From contig NZ_VWWV01000001.1 in NCBI RefSeq assembly GCF_011752815.1, positions 1,364,001-1,428,000 of the forward strand: 64,000 nucleotides of DNA, written 5' to 3'. The position numbers and the translations under genes are program-made. Below the pieces are notes generated by a model. It worked only from the letters and a program-made list of their open reading frames with translations. It had not been told where the DNA came from and made no database searches. Each line of letters starts with the position of its first letter. The stretch's first letter is position 1. Source of the stretch: Enterobacter sp. Cy-643 (lineage in GTDB: Bacteria > Pseudomonadota > Gammaproteobacteria > Enterobacterales > Enterobacteriaceae). Positions 8,430 through 16,982 of the stretch are shown piece after piece.

Positions 8430-8876
8430 ATGAGATTTTATGGCATAGATTATCTACAAACGCAGTCTAATATTAATGATTATTTAAAATACATCATTAT
8501 ATTTAGCGCTTTATTTATCCTGATCGTTTTTTTTAGTCTGTACATGCGTCATCGCTTACAAACTAAATATCGAGATCTAACAATTATAGTATTTTTATTT
8601 TTACTCTTCATTTCTGGTGTTCAGTATGCAGATTATACTGACAGTCAAAATATACACTCTCAATCATCCCAAATGGTTAACTTTGTCAAATTGTTATCAA
8701 AAGAAAAAGAAGTAAATGTGAACTCTATTTTTTCAAGTTCAGTACAACTCTCGGATGGCATTATTGTCAAAATGAATGACCTTTATTATCGCGTTAATTT
8801 AAGCCAGGATCAAAAAACATACAACCTGGCTGAAGTTTCGTTAGTAAACCCGGATATAGAAATTATAAAAAACTGA
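8430..8876 (+). CDS. DUF3290 family membrane protein
   Basis: About 148 residues with two membrane segments (roughly 21-41 and 53-73) joined by the basic M-R-H-R-L-Q-T-K-Y-R-D loop, then a soluble tail. This matches the DUF3290 family, which is found mostly in Firmicutes and is nearly always next to a DUF421 gene, as here. The start at 8430 (MRFYGIDYLQ) matches the family N-terminus better than the ATG at 8397. Base composition is clearly more AT-rich than the flanks, suggesting recent acquisition. Function unknown. Confidence 0.75.
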   Translation: MRFYGIDYLQTQSNINDYLKYIIIFSALFILIVFFSLYMRHRLQTKYRDLTIIVFLFLLFISGVQYADYTDSQNIHSQSSQMVNFVKLLSKEKEVNVNSIFSSSVQLSDGIIVKMNDLYYRVNLSQDQKTYNLAEVSLVNPDIEIIKN

Positions 8877-8885
8877 GGAATGGCA

Positions 8886-9521
8886 ATGATAATTTATACA
8901 CCTATCATGATAAAGCTGGGTCTGGGGATACTGTGTTTAATTGTTCAAATCAATCTTATGGGGAAGGGGAATCTGGCGCCTTCATCCGCAATGGATCAGG
9001 TTCAGAACTATGTGCTCGGCGGAATTATCGGTGGCGTCATCTACAATGAATCGATAACGGTACTGCAATTTGTGTTGGTATTGATTATATGGACCTTCCT
9101 TGTCTTTGTTCTTAAGTTTTTAAAAGAGAATAATCGACTGGTTAAAAGAATCATTGATGGCAAACCTATTACTCTGGTACATAATGGCAGTGTTAATGTC
9201 AAAGAGTGTTTACGTAATGGTGTTTCCGCGAATGATTTGATGTTCAAATTAAGAGCGAATGGCATATATGAAATAGAACAATTGAAGCGAGTGGTTCTCG
9301 AGCAAAATGGGCAATTAACCATTATACAAAGCGGTGATGAAAACATACGCTATCCAATTATAGTTGATGGTTTAGCTAACCATGATCTTCTCGAAATACT
9401 TAACAAGGACAACGCCTGGTTAGAAAACGAAGTTACCAAGCAAGGCTTCAACAAAATCAGCGAAGTCTATTTGGGCGAGTATCTCTCGGGTAGAATCAAT
9501 TTATACGGATATGAAAAGTAA
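8886..9521 (+). CDS. DUF421 (YetF/YcaP-like) membrane protein
   Basis: A 211-residue protein with three N-terminal hydrophobic segments followed by a soluble alpha/beta domain containing K-P-I-T-L-V-H-N-G and the D-L-M-F-K-L-R-A-N-G-I motif. This is the YetF-type DUF421 arrangement. The ATG at 8886 has TGAGGA with 6-base spacing; the ATG at 8880 is too close to the ribosome site. It follows the DUF3290 gene by 9 bp, so the two are translationally coupled and probably form one complex. Role unknown; possibly envelope or stress-related. Confidence 0.8.
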   Translation: MIIYTPIMIKLGLGILCLIVQINLMGKGNLAPSSAMDQVQNYVLGGIIGGVIYNESITVLQFVLVLIIWTFLVFVLKFLKENNRLVKRIIDGKPITLVHNGSVNVKECLRNGVSANDLMFKLRANGIYEIEQLKRVVLEQNGQLTIIQSGDENIRYPIIVDGLANHDLLEILNKDNAWLENEVTKQGFNKISEVYLGEYLSGRINLYGYEK

Positions 9522-9594
9522 TAGCTAAAATAAAGCGCTTTACCTACTGGATTATAGATAAAGTAAATGTGTTTCATCGTTTAACTGTCACGAT

Positions 9595-9618
9595 AAAAAC
9601 CCCACCGCACGGGTGGGG
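9595..9618 (-). terminator. Rho-independent terminator of the acid phosphatase gene
   Basis: CCCCACC (9600-9606), loop GCACG, GGTGGGG (9612-9618), flanked by AAAAA on the plus strand, which reads as a U-run on the minus-strand transcript. It sits 9 bp beyond the stop codon at 9628. Confidence 0.85.
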
Positions 9619-9627
9619 CGAGACCCG

Positions 9628-10434
9628 TTATTTACCAGACCAGGTACGCAGCGCGTTTTCACGGGCTTCAGCCTGTTGGGCCGTATTGAGCTTGTAGTAG
9701 TCTGGCGCCAAAGCACCTTCCCAGTCGCCGTACATTGGGTTTGGCAGCACGATGAACTGGGTGCCAAACTTGCTGCGGTTATCGCTGGCAAACTGCTGGC
9801 GCTGGGACTGGTCCTTGTGGTAAGTCGCTTTGCCAAAGTCATTCAGGTTGTCGCCGATGTACATCACCACGTCATAGCCTTCGGCCTTGATCGCATCGAA
9901 ACGGGCCTGTTTGTTAGAGCTGTCGGTTTTCAGGCGCACGGTTTTGTCGCTCACGCCGGTAAAGCCCAGGGCTTTCATGTTGGCGACGGTGGCGTCGAAG
10001 TCTTTGCTGTCGCGGTTGGACACATAGAACATCGTGCCGCCGTGGCTGTTCACGTAGTTAGCAAAATCCACCGCGCCCGGGACGGCCAGCGCCTGGCGAG
10101 CCTGAGTCCACTGGGACCAGGTTTTGTCGTCAAACGCTTTGTTGTTTTTGGCCTGCCACGCGCTGTAGGCGCTGTTGTCGAGCATGGTTTCGTCCAGATC
10201 CACGATAACGGCACGCTTAGCGTGGCCCTGCTTAGCGGACTGATCCCACGCGGCGCGAGCGCTGTTAAATGACTGGTACGCCAGCGCACGGTATTCGCCG
10301 GATTGCTGGAACCAGTCCACCGCCATCACCGTCTGGCTCGCCAGTTTTTGATCCGCCGCCTGCTGCTGATTGGCACAACCCGTCAGGCTGACCAGCACCA
10401 GCGCTACTGCGCCACACACTAAACTTTTCTTCAT
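9628..10434 (-). CDS. Lipoprotein e(P4)-type HAD acid phosphatase
   Basis: A 268-residue class C acid phosphatase of the HAD superfamily. The catalytic loop is D-L-D-E-T-M-L-D-N (motif I), with S-N-R-D-S (motif II) and G-D-N-L-N-D (motif III). The N-terminus has a lipobox S-L-T-G-C, so it should be an outer-membrane-anchored phosphomonoesterase or 5'-nucleotidase facing the periplasm. The start at 10434 has AAGGA upstream; a longer in-frame extension to 10494 is unlikely because it would bury the lipoprotein signal. It is divergent from an exported Ppx/GppA-like gene. In Haemophilus the homologue processes NMN and haem-related substrates; here the role is inferred. Confidence 0.9.
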   Translation of the reverse strand: MKKSLVCGAVALVLVSLTGCANQQQAADQKLASQTVMAVDWFQQSGEYRALAYQSFNSARAAWDQSAKQGHAKRAVIVDLDETMLDNSAYSAWQAKNNKAFDDKTWSQWTQARQALAVPGAVDFANYVNSHGGTMFYVSNRDSKDFDATVANMKALGFTGVSDKTVRLKTDSSNKQARFDAIKAEGYDVVMYIGDNLNDFGKATYHKDQSQRQQFASDNRSKFGTQFIVLPNPMYGDWEGALAPDYYKLNTAQQAEARENALRTWSGK

Positions 10435-10611
10435 TTTTATGTCCTTACCCTTGCTTTTATCATTAACGCCATTGATACCTGCCGGCCCCTGCACTGAACA
10501 ATGCCGGCACTTTTTCTAACAAAATCAGCAGGTATTGTTAAAAAGTGTTTTACCGAATATTAAAGCTACGTTATCAATAGCTTTTTAATGGATCGACAGT
10601 GGATACTCAAT

Positions 10612-11631
10612 ATGACAAAAATATTTCGACGCAATTTTTTTTCCCTGATGGTGGTAGCGGCCTTACCCGGCGCGAGCGTTCCGGCCCACGCCGCTGGCTG
10701 TGAAGAGACGCGGGCGGGCATCGACATGGGCTCCGGCACCACCAAGCTGGTGGTTGCCAAAGTAGATACCTGCCAGCGGCGCATCAACAAAGTGCTGTTC
10801 GAAGATCAGCGTCCCATCGGTTTTAACGAAGATTTGTCTAAATCTGCGGACAACACGCTCAGCCCGGCCATTCAACAGCGGGGGCAGGCGGCGCTGCGCG
10901 AGCTAGCCGCAGAGGCTGCCCGCTATCATCCCGCCCGCTTTAACGGCGTGGCTACCGCCGTTTTCCGCAGCGCGTCTAACGCCGGGCAGACGATTGATGC
11001 CTTCAACCGGGCTGCTCCGGTGAATTTGAAAATTATTACTCAGGAACAAGAGGCCGAGCTGGGCTTCCTGTCCGCCAAAGCCTCGATGCCGGTACCGCTG
11101 GCAGACGACCAGATGGTGGTCTGGGACATTGGCGGCGGGTCGATGCAAATGACGACCTGGCTGCAAAAACACGACAAATGGCAGCCGGAGATTTACCAGG
11201 GCAAGCTGGCCTCCGTCACGCTGAAGAACTACATCATTGACGTGGTGAAAAACAAAGATCTGCATGACGTTAGCTCCCCCAACCCGATTGGTTCCCTGCG
11301 TGACGGCGTGCTGCGTTTTGTTCGCTTCTATGCCACCACTCACGTCAGCCCGGAGATGAAACAGGCGCTGGCTAAGCGTACCGTCGTGGGTATCGGCGGG
11401 GTGCATGACTTCTCCGTCAGCAAGCAGCTCAATGAAAAGGTTTACACCCTTGCCGATCTGCAAAAAGCGTCCGCCAGCCAGGTGTGGAAAGGGGATTCAG
11501 AGCTGCGCGGTGATTACCGGGCGACCGACGTCAGCAACCTGCTGCTGGTTCAGGGCTATATGGAAGCCCTGAAAATCCCTCAGGTGACTGTGGTGAAGGC
11601 CAACCTCGTTCAAGGCGTGCTGATTCAGTAA
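10612..11631 (+). CDS. Exported Ppx/GppA-like phosphatase family protein
   Basis: About 339 residues in the ASKHA exopolyphosphatase/guanosine-pentaphosphatase family. Visible are the phosphate-1 loop G-I-D-M-G-S-G-T-T-K, the A-T-A-V-F-R-S-A-S-N motif, the catalytic-glutamate region Q-E-Q-E-A-E-L-G-F and the phosphate-2 loop D-I-G-G-G-S-M-Q. Unlike Ppx and GppA it carries a signal peptide (M-V-V-A-A-L-P to A-H-A-A), so it acts outside the cytoplasm. The usual Glu after G-G-G-S-x is a Gln here. It is divergent from an acid phosphatase, hinting at periplasmic phosphate or nucleotide scavenging. Confidence 0.78.
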   Translation: MTKIFRRNFFSLMVVAALPGASVPAHAAGCEETRAGIDMGSGTTKLVVAKVDTCQRRINKVLFEDQRPIGFNEDLSKSADNTLSPAIQQRGQAALRELAAEAARYHPARFNGVATAVFRSASNAGQTIDAFNRAAPVNLKIITQEQEAELGFLSAKASMPVPLADDQMVVWDIGGGSMQMTTWLQKHDKWQPEIYQGKLASVTLKNYIIDVVKNKDLHDVSSPNPIGSLRDGVLRFVRFYATTHVSPEMKQALAKRTVVGIGGVHDFSVSKQLNEKVYTLADLQKASASQVWKGDSELRGDYRATDVSNLLLVQGYMEALKIPQVTVVKANLVQGVLIQ

Positions 11632-11643
11632 CGTCTCATGCTT

Positions 11644-11674
11644 CAGGCGGCGACGATTTTCCTGCCGCCGCCTG
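11644..11674. terminator. Hairpin between convergent genes
   Basis: CAGGCGGCG (11644-11652) pairs with CGCCGCCTG (11666-11674). It lies between the ends of the convergent Ppx-like and MFS genes. There is no T-run, so it may be a Rho-assisted or 3'-protective structure. Confidence 0.45.
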
Positions 11675-11679
11675 GGGTA

Positions 11680-12891
11680 CTACCCGCGTTTTCGTTGCCC
11701 GATCAGATGAATGATTAGCCCGATAAGGCTAAGCCCACCGCCCAGCATCGACGCCAGTTCCCAGCCCCCCAGCCGCCACATCAGGCTCGCGCCCCACGAG
11801 CCCAGCGCGCCGCCGATAAACATCCCGCTCATAAAGACCGTATTGATACGGCTGCGGGCTTCCGGCCTCAGGGCATAGATCACGTGCTGGTTAGAGATCA
11901 GCGCCGACTGCTCGCCCAGATCCATCAGGATGATGCCAATCACCAGCCCGGTGAGCGAAGTCCACAATCCCAGCACCGCAAACGAGATAACCATCACCAG
12001 CGCCCCAAGCCCGATAACGGTATAGGGTCCCCGGCGGTCGGCAATTCGCCCGGCAAGCGGCGCAATCAGGATGCCTACGGCGCCCACAATACCCATCAGA
12101 CCGGCGACGTCTGCGCCAAGATGAAACGCGGCATGGAGCTGCAAGGCCAGAATGGTCCACAGGCCGATGAACGAGCCAAACAGCGCGGCCTGAATCCAGG
12201 TCGCCCGGCGCAGCAGGGGTTCTTCACGCCACAGAGAAACCAGCGAGCGCATCAGGGTCATATAGCGCTGTTTATTGCCCGACGTATGGTGCGGCAGGGT
12301 AAAGAACAGCATCAGCCAGCCGAACGTGGTTGCCACCGCGCCCAACCAAAAGGTGGCGCGCCATCCCCAGTGGTCGCCGCTAAAACCGCCGACGGCCCGG
12401 CCAAGCAATATCCCGCACAGCACGCCGCTCATGACCGTGCCGACCACCTGTCCACGGCGTTCGGGTTTAGCCAGCTCGGCGGCGAACGGCACTATTTGCT
12501 GGGCCACGGATCCCGTCACGCCCACTGCAGCGGAGGCAATAATAATTGTGACAACATTGGGCGCTAAGGCCAGGCACGCCAGCGCCACTGCCAGCCCCGC
12601 AGACTGGCAAAGGATCAACGTGCGGCGGTTAATCTTGTCACCCAGCGGCACAAGTAAGAACAAACCAAAGGCAAAACCAAGCTGGGTTGCCGTCGGCGCA
12701 AGGCTGACCAGCGCGAGCTGGCCGGGAAACGCCTGCTGAAGCAGTTCCAGAAGCGGCTGGTTGTAGTAGACATTGGCGACAAAAACCCCGCAGGCCAGCG
12801 CCATGATCAGCAGCAGAGTGGAGGTTAAAGGCGAATTCTTTTCCGCCTCGGGCGGACGATTCAGGGTGATGCTCAGGGGATTCTCCGACAT
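11680..12891 (-). CDS. MFS transporter (YgaY-like)
   Basis: A 403-residue major facilitator protein with about 12 membrane segments. The loop 2-3 motif G-D-K-I-N-R-R and the later G-R-I-A-D-R-R-G repeat are classical MFS signatures, and N-V-Y-Y-N-Q-P-L-L near residue 42 is characteristic of the YgaY-like drug/solute exporter group. It is divergent from a large winged-helix STAND regulator across 108 bp holding a palindrome, so that regulator probably controls it. Substrate unknown; drug or metabolite efflux inferred. Confidence 0.88.
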   Translation of the reverse strand: MSENPLSITLNRPPEAEKNSPLTSTLLLIMALACGVFVANVYYNQPLLELLQQAFPGQLALVSLAPTATQLGFAFGLFLLVPLGDKINRRTLILCQSAGLAVALACLALAPNVVTIIIASAAVGVTGSVAQQIVPFAAELAKPERRGQVVGTVMSGVLCGILLGRAVGGFSGDHWGWRATFWLGAVATTFGWLMLFFTLPHHTSGNKQRYMTLMRSLVSLWREEPLLRRATWIQAALFGSFIGLWTILALQLHAAFHLGADVAGLMGIVGAVGILIAPLAGRIADRRGPYTVIGLGALVMVISFAVLGLWTSLTGLVIGIILMDLGEQSALISNQHVIYALRPEARSRINTVFMSGMFIGGALGSWGASLMWRLGGWELASMLGGGLSLIGLIIHLIGQRKRG

Positions 12892-12959
12892 GATTTTTCT
12901 CTCTGGGAATGACGAGTCCTGATGCTGAACGATTGTCCGCCCGCAATCTTTGCCCTAAA

Positions 12960-12977
12960 ATTTCAGACTTCTGAAAT
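12960..12977. promoter_or_regulatory. Palindromic operator upstream of MFS and STAND regulator
   Basis: ATTTCAGA-CT-TCTGAAAT is a perfect 8-bp inverted repeat with a third half-site CTGAAA right after it. It lies between the divergent MFS and regulator genes, 22 bp before the latter, and is probably the binding site of that regulator. Confidence 0.55.
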
Positions 12978-12999
12978 CATCTGAAAAGCGACCGTTCTT

Positions 13000-15684
13000 A
13001 TGCCTGCCGACGAGACCCAACTCCGTTCAGAAAGAGATGACGACATGGTGGTCTTTGGCCGCTATCAGCTGTTTCCTGATTTGGGACTGCTGCTCAGGGA
13101 CGGCGTTCGGCTGGAGCCGGGCGAGCGGGCAATGGCCGTGCTCCGGCTGCTGGTCAGCGAAGCCGGGCAGGTGGTGACCAAAGAGACGCTGCTGGCCACC
13201 GTCTGGCCGAAAGAGATCGTCGAAGAGAATAACCTGCAGGCGCAAATCTCCGCTTTGCGCAAAATTTTTGGTCCCGATCGCAATTTGATCACCACGGTGT
13301 TTGGCCGGGGCTACTGCTTTACCGCCACGGTGAATAAGCTGCAGGCGGCGACGTCCTCGCTGCCGGCCACCGCTCCGGCTACGGCATTGCCTCGCCCCCG
13401 TTCACCGCTGATAGGGCGCGAAAAGGAACTGGGCGACATCAGAAAACGGCTGATCGAGCATACTATTTGTACGCTGGCGGGCCCGGCGGGCATCGGTAAA
13501 ACCAGGCTGTTGCTGGAAGTGGCGCGGGAGTCCGCCAGCCTTTTTCCCGATGGCGTCTTTTTTGCCGATTTGTCCGGCCTGAACAGCGGGTCAGATCCCG
13601 CCCCTGTTTTGCGCGCCGCGCTGGCCGGTATTCGTGGCGCGGGGCAGTCACAGCCTCGCCCGACGCTGCTGGTGATTGATAACTGTGAGCATGTTTTGGC
13701 CGCCTGCGCCAGGGAAATTGAGCCTCTACTACAGAGAAACGAATTACTGAGCATTTTGCTCACCAGCCAGTCTCCGCTGGGGCTTGAAGGGGAGCAGGTT
13801 TACCGCGTTGGGCCGCTGACTTTGCCGCCCGCGCAACTGGCCGCCAGCGAGGCGCAAAGCTTTAGCGCGGTTGAGTTTCTGGTCCAGCGCATTCAGGCGG
13901 TAGATTACGCGTTCCGCCTGAGTGAAGAGAACCTCGGCCCGATCCTGGCGCTTTGCCGTTTGCTGGACGCCGTACCGCTGGCGCTGGAAATTGTGGCTGC
14001 GCGCGTTGCCAGCCTGGGCCCGGATGTCGTGCTGGCCGACCTGAGCGGGCGGGAGACGCTCCCCGAAACGCCGGGACTCACGGCTTCCCGGCACAGAACG
14101 CTCACCGAGGCGCTGGACTGGAGTTACCGGTTACTTACGGCTGAGGAGCAGCGAGTGTTTCATGCCCTGGCGGTGTTTCCCGGAGAATTTGACCTTGCCG
14201 CCGCGAAAGGATTGCTGCCGCAGGAAGAGGTCAGCGACGTGGTGGCCAGCATGGTGGCGAAATCGCTTTTGGTTTTGCAGGCGGGCACCCGCCCGGCCAG
14301 GTATCGCTATCTCAACATTGTGCGCACGTACGCTCGCCGGACGCTGGCCCAAAATAGCCCCCAGATTTTTCTCCGCCATGCGCAACTCGTGGCCGACAGC
14401 ATGGCACGGGCCAGAGTTGCCTGGGCCGAAGAGTCCAGTCCGCAGTGGCGGCGTCAGTATGGCTACTTAATCGACGATCTCAGGGCGGCGGCGGACTGGT
14501 GTTTTGGAGTGGGTCAAAACGCCCCGCTGGGACGCAGTATTCTCGCTAACGCCACGCCGTTCTGGATCCAGCTTTCACTGCACGGCGAGTGCCGTCAGCG
14601 GATTACCGCCGCGATTAACGACCCGCACAATGGCCAGGCTACGCCGCGCGAAGAGATGCTAATGCAGGCGGCGTTAGGCTCGGCGCTGGGCTGGGCGCAA
14701 GGGCCCATTGAAGAAAATGGCCAGGCCTGGCGGCGGGCCGGAGAGCTTGCCAGCGCGCTTGGCGACGGAGAAATGCAATTACAGGCCGAGTACGGGCTGT
14801 GGCTGTATCACCTGCGCAGTGGCCGTTATGAGCAGGCCGCAGAGAACGGCAAAAAAATGGCTGAACTGGCGACGCAAACCGGTGATTACGGCGCGCTATT
14901 AACCGCCCGTCGCCTTGTGGGCACCGCGCTGCATTTTTCCGGCGAGCAACAGGCCGCACTCAGCGAAATTCAGGCTTTGCTGGATCGTACAGTGGATGAT
15001 GACAGCCAGAGAGCGCCTTTCCGCTTTGGGCTGGATCAGCGCGTGGCGGGCTGGGCTTTTCTGGTGCGGGCGCTATGGGTGACTGGCGATGTGGCGAAAG
15101 CCAGAAGAGCGGCGCAGCTGGCGGTAGAAGAAGCCCGGGCGCTGGATCACGCCTGTTCGCTGTGTGCCGCTCTCGCGGAAGGCACCTGCACGCTGGCGGC
15201 CTTAACCGGAGATACCGCTGGCGTGCTGCAAGTTGCCGCACAGATTGACGCCATCGCCCTGGAGCACGGTCTGGGCTTCTGGCGCCTTTATGCGGCCGCT
15301 TTTATCTTCTGGGGCAGGCTACGCCAGCAGCCTGAAACGATACTTCCCCAACAGATCCTCGCCATGCTTACCCGGCTGCGGGCCAATGGTTTCGATCCCG
15401 CTTATTCACTTTTTCTCTCTGATTTCGCCGCCGCGCTGGCGCAAAAAGGCCAGCCCGAGGTAGCCGAAGCGCTGATCGCCGGGCGGCTGTCCGGGCTGGA
15501 CGTCAACCAGTCACTCTGGAACCTGCCCGAGCTGATGCGGGTTCAGGCGCACATTCGTTACGGCAGCCAACCAGAATGTGGCCTGGAGTTCAGCATGGCG
15601 CTGCAGTCTGCGCTGCTGCTGGCACAAACCCAGACGGCCAAAGGCTGGATCCAGCGCATAGAAACCGATCTGCGTCAGCTGTGA
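13000..15684 (+). CDS. Winged-helix STAND ATPase transcriptional regulator
   Basis: An 894-residue protein. It has an OmpR/PhoB-type winged-helix DNA-binding domain (about 15-108, with N-N-L-Q-A-Q-I-S-A-L-R-K-I-F-G and G-R-G-Y-C-F), then an AfsR/MalT-like P-loop ATPase with Walker A G-P-A-G-I-G-K-T (about 162-169) and Walker B L-L-V-I-D-N-C-E-H (about 223-231). A long helical TPR-like region (500-894) follows. Such proteins are ATP-dependent switches that activate transcription on ligand binding. The divergent MFS gene is the likely target. The start may instead be the ATG at 13045, just before the winged helix. Confidence 0.85.
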   Translation: MPADETQLRSERDDDMVVFGRYQLFPDLGLLLRDGVRLEPGERAMAVLRLLVSEAGQVVTKETLLATVWPKEIVEENNLQAQISALRKIFGPDRNLITTVFGRGYCFTATVNKLQAATSSLPATAPATALPRPRSPLIGREKELGDIRKRLIEHTICTLAGPAGIGKTRLLLEVARESASLFPDGVFFADLSGLNSGSDPAPVLRAALAGIRGAGQSQPRPTLLVIDNCEHVLAACAREIEPLLQRNELLSILLTSQSPLGLEGEQVYRVGPLTLPPAQLAASEAQSFSAVEFLVQRIQAVDYAFRLSEENLGPILALCRLLDAVPLALEIVAARVASLGPDVVLADLSGRETLPETPGLTASRHRTLTEALDWSYRLLTAEEQRVFHALAVFPGEFDLAAAKGLLPQEEVSDVVASMVAKSLLVLQAGTRPARYRYLNIVRTYARRTLAQNSPQIFLRHAQLVADSMARARVAWAEESSPQWRRQYGYLIDDLRAAADWCFGVGQNAPLGRSILANATPFWIQLSLHGECRQRITAAINDPHNGQATPREEMLMQAALGSALGWAQGPIEENGQAWRRAGELASALGDGEMQLQAEYGLWLYHLRSGRYEQAAENGKKMAELATQTGDYGALLTARRLVGTALHFSGEQQAALSEIQALLDRTVDDDSQRAPFRFGLDQRVAGWAFLVRALWVTGDVAKARRAAQLAVEEARALDHACSLCAALAEGTCTLAALTGDTAGVLQVAAQIDAIALEHGLGFWRLYAAAFIFWGRLRQQPETILPQQILAMLTRLRANGFDPAYSLFLSDFAAALAQKGQPEVAEALIAGRLSGLDVNQSLWNLPELMRVQAHIRYGSQPECGLEFSMALQSALLLAQTQTAKGWIQRIETDLRQL

Positions 15685-15701
15685 TCTTCCGATGAAATGC
15701 A

Positions 15702-15721
15702 AAGCGGCAGAAAAGCCGCTT
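15702..15721 (+). terminator. Weak terminator-like hairpin
   Basis: AAGCGGC (15702-15708), loop AGAAAA, GCCGCTT (15715-15721), then a T-rich but interrupted tail. It is 17 bp after the stop of the STAND regulator gene. Confidence 0.5.
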
Positions 15722-15812
15722 GCTTGTTGCTCTTGCCGATATTAATCTCAAAATAAGATTTAAATAAAAACAACATTCATATTTAGAGATTAAAACGGTG
15801 AGGGTAATGACA

Positions 15813-16982
15813 ATGCATTTCAGGCCAGAAATTCGTGCGCTGCAGCTGGCGCTTGCGGGTGCAGTGGTGCTGGCGATAGGTATGGGCTACGGGCGTTTTT
15901 CCTATACCGGCATTCTGCCGGTGATGCTGAAAGAAGGGCTGCTGTCGCTGCATCAGGGCAACCTCGCCGCATCGGCTAACTACGCAGGTTATCTTATTGG
16001 TGCCTTACTGCTGGCGAAAGCTAAGCCCGCCGACGCGCGGCGGTTAAACATGGTCTCCGTCGGATTAACCATTGGCTGCCTGCTTCTGCTGGCATGGACG
16101 AAATCGCCGTGGGCGGTGGTAGCGGTTCGGGGGGTTGCCGGCCTGTTGAGCGCGGTGTCGCTGATTGCGGCTTCACTGTGGCTCCTGCAGCACATGAAGC
16201 ACCATACCGGCGCGCCGGTGCTGTATGCCGGGGTTGGGCTGGGGATCTTTTTATCCGCGGAATTTATCGCGCTGGGTAAAGCTTATGGCTATACCAGTCA
16301 GCAAATCTGGCTGCTGTGCGGGATCGCTGCGCTGCTATTGTTTGTGCTGGTGTTTAAACTGCTGCTTAGCCCACCGGATTATCTGATCGACGACCAAAGG
16401 CAGGCGTCCAGTCAGCTTCAGCCGGCGGCAGAGAATGCTAAAGCGGCGTGGAAACTGCTGGCTATCTACGGCCTGGCGGGCTTCGGGTATATCATTACGG
16501 CCACCTATTTACCGCTTTTTCTTTCCGGGTCACTTAGTACGCTGGATCCGGTGCAGCTTTGGGCTATCTTTGGCCTGGCCGCGATACCGTCCTGTTTTGT
16601 CTGGCATCAAATCGTCTTGAAGTATGGTTATCGCCGCGCTTTTGCCGCCAATCTTCTGGTTCAAGCCGCTGGCGTAGTGCTTCCGGCCTTTAGCCACTCG
16701 CTGCTTTTTTGCCTGTTAAGCGCTGTGCTGGTGGGCTTTACCTTCACCGGCACGGTGACGATAGCCTTACCGGAAGCCAGGAGGCTGGCGCATCTGGTAC
16801 GCTTCAATATGATCGCGGCGATGACCGCTATTTACGGCATCGGGCAGATTGTTGGGCCGTTGGTTGCCGGGGAGCTGTACGGTATAACGGGCAGTTTTAA
16901 CGGCTCATTAGCGGCCGCAGCCAGCGCATTGCTGCTGGCCGGCGGGCTGGTGCTAACGGGGCGTTCAAAGGTTGCTGGCTGA
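15813..16982 (+). CDS. YbfB/YjiJ family MFS transporter
   Basis: About 389 residues with 12 hydrophobic segments. The N-terminal A-I-G-M-G-Y-G-R-F-S-Y-T-G-I-L-P segment and the S-A-N-Y-A-G-Y-L-I-G motif mark the YbfB/YjiJ-type transporters, whose substrates are not established. GTGAGGG lies 8 bases before the ATG at 15813; upstream in-frame GTG (15798) and ATG (15807) have poor spacing. The 3' end overlaps the convergent LysR gene by 18 bp. Confidence 0.85.
   Translation: MHFRPEIRALQLALAGAVVLAIGMGYGRFSYTGILPVMLKEGLLSLHQGNLAASANYAGYLIGALLLAKAKPADARRLNMVSVGLTIGCLLLLAWTKSPWAVVAVRGVAGLLSAVSLIAASLWLLQHMKHHTGAPVLYAGVGLGIFLSAEFIALGKAYGYTSQQIWLLCGIAALLLFVLVFKLLLSPPDYLIDDQRQASSQLQPAAENAKAAWKLLAIYGLAGFGYIITATYLPLFLSGSLSTLDPVQLWAIFGLAAIPSCFVWHQIVLKYGYRRAFAANLLVQAAGVVLPAFSHSLLFCLLSAVLVGFTFTGTVTIALPEARRLAHLVRFNMIAAMTAIYGIGQIVGPLVAGELYGITGSFNGSLAAAASALLLAGGLVLTGRSKVAG

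Noticed and set aside
9613..12567. Long open frames opposite the acid phosphatase (9613-10272) and opposite the MFS gene (11884-12567)
   Set aside because: They lie wholly antisense to well-supported genes, have low-complexity His/Ala/Gln-rich translations and no ribosome sites; they reflect GC-rich codon usage.
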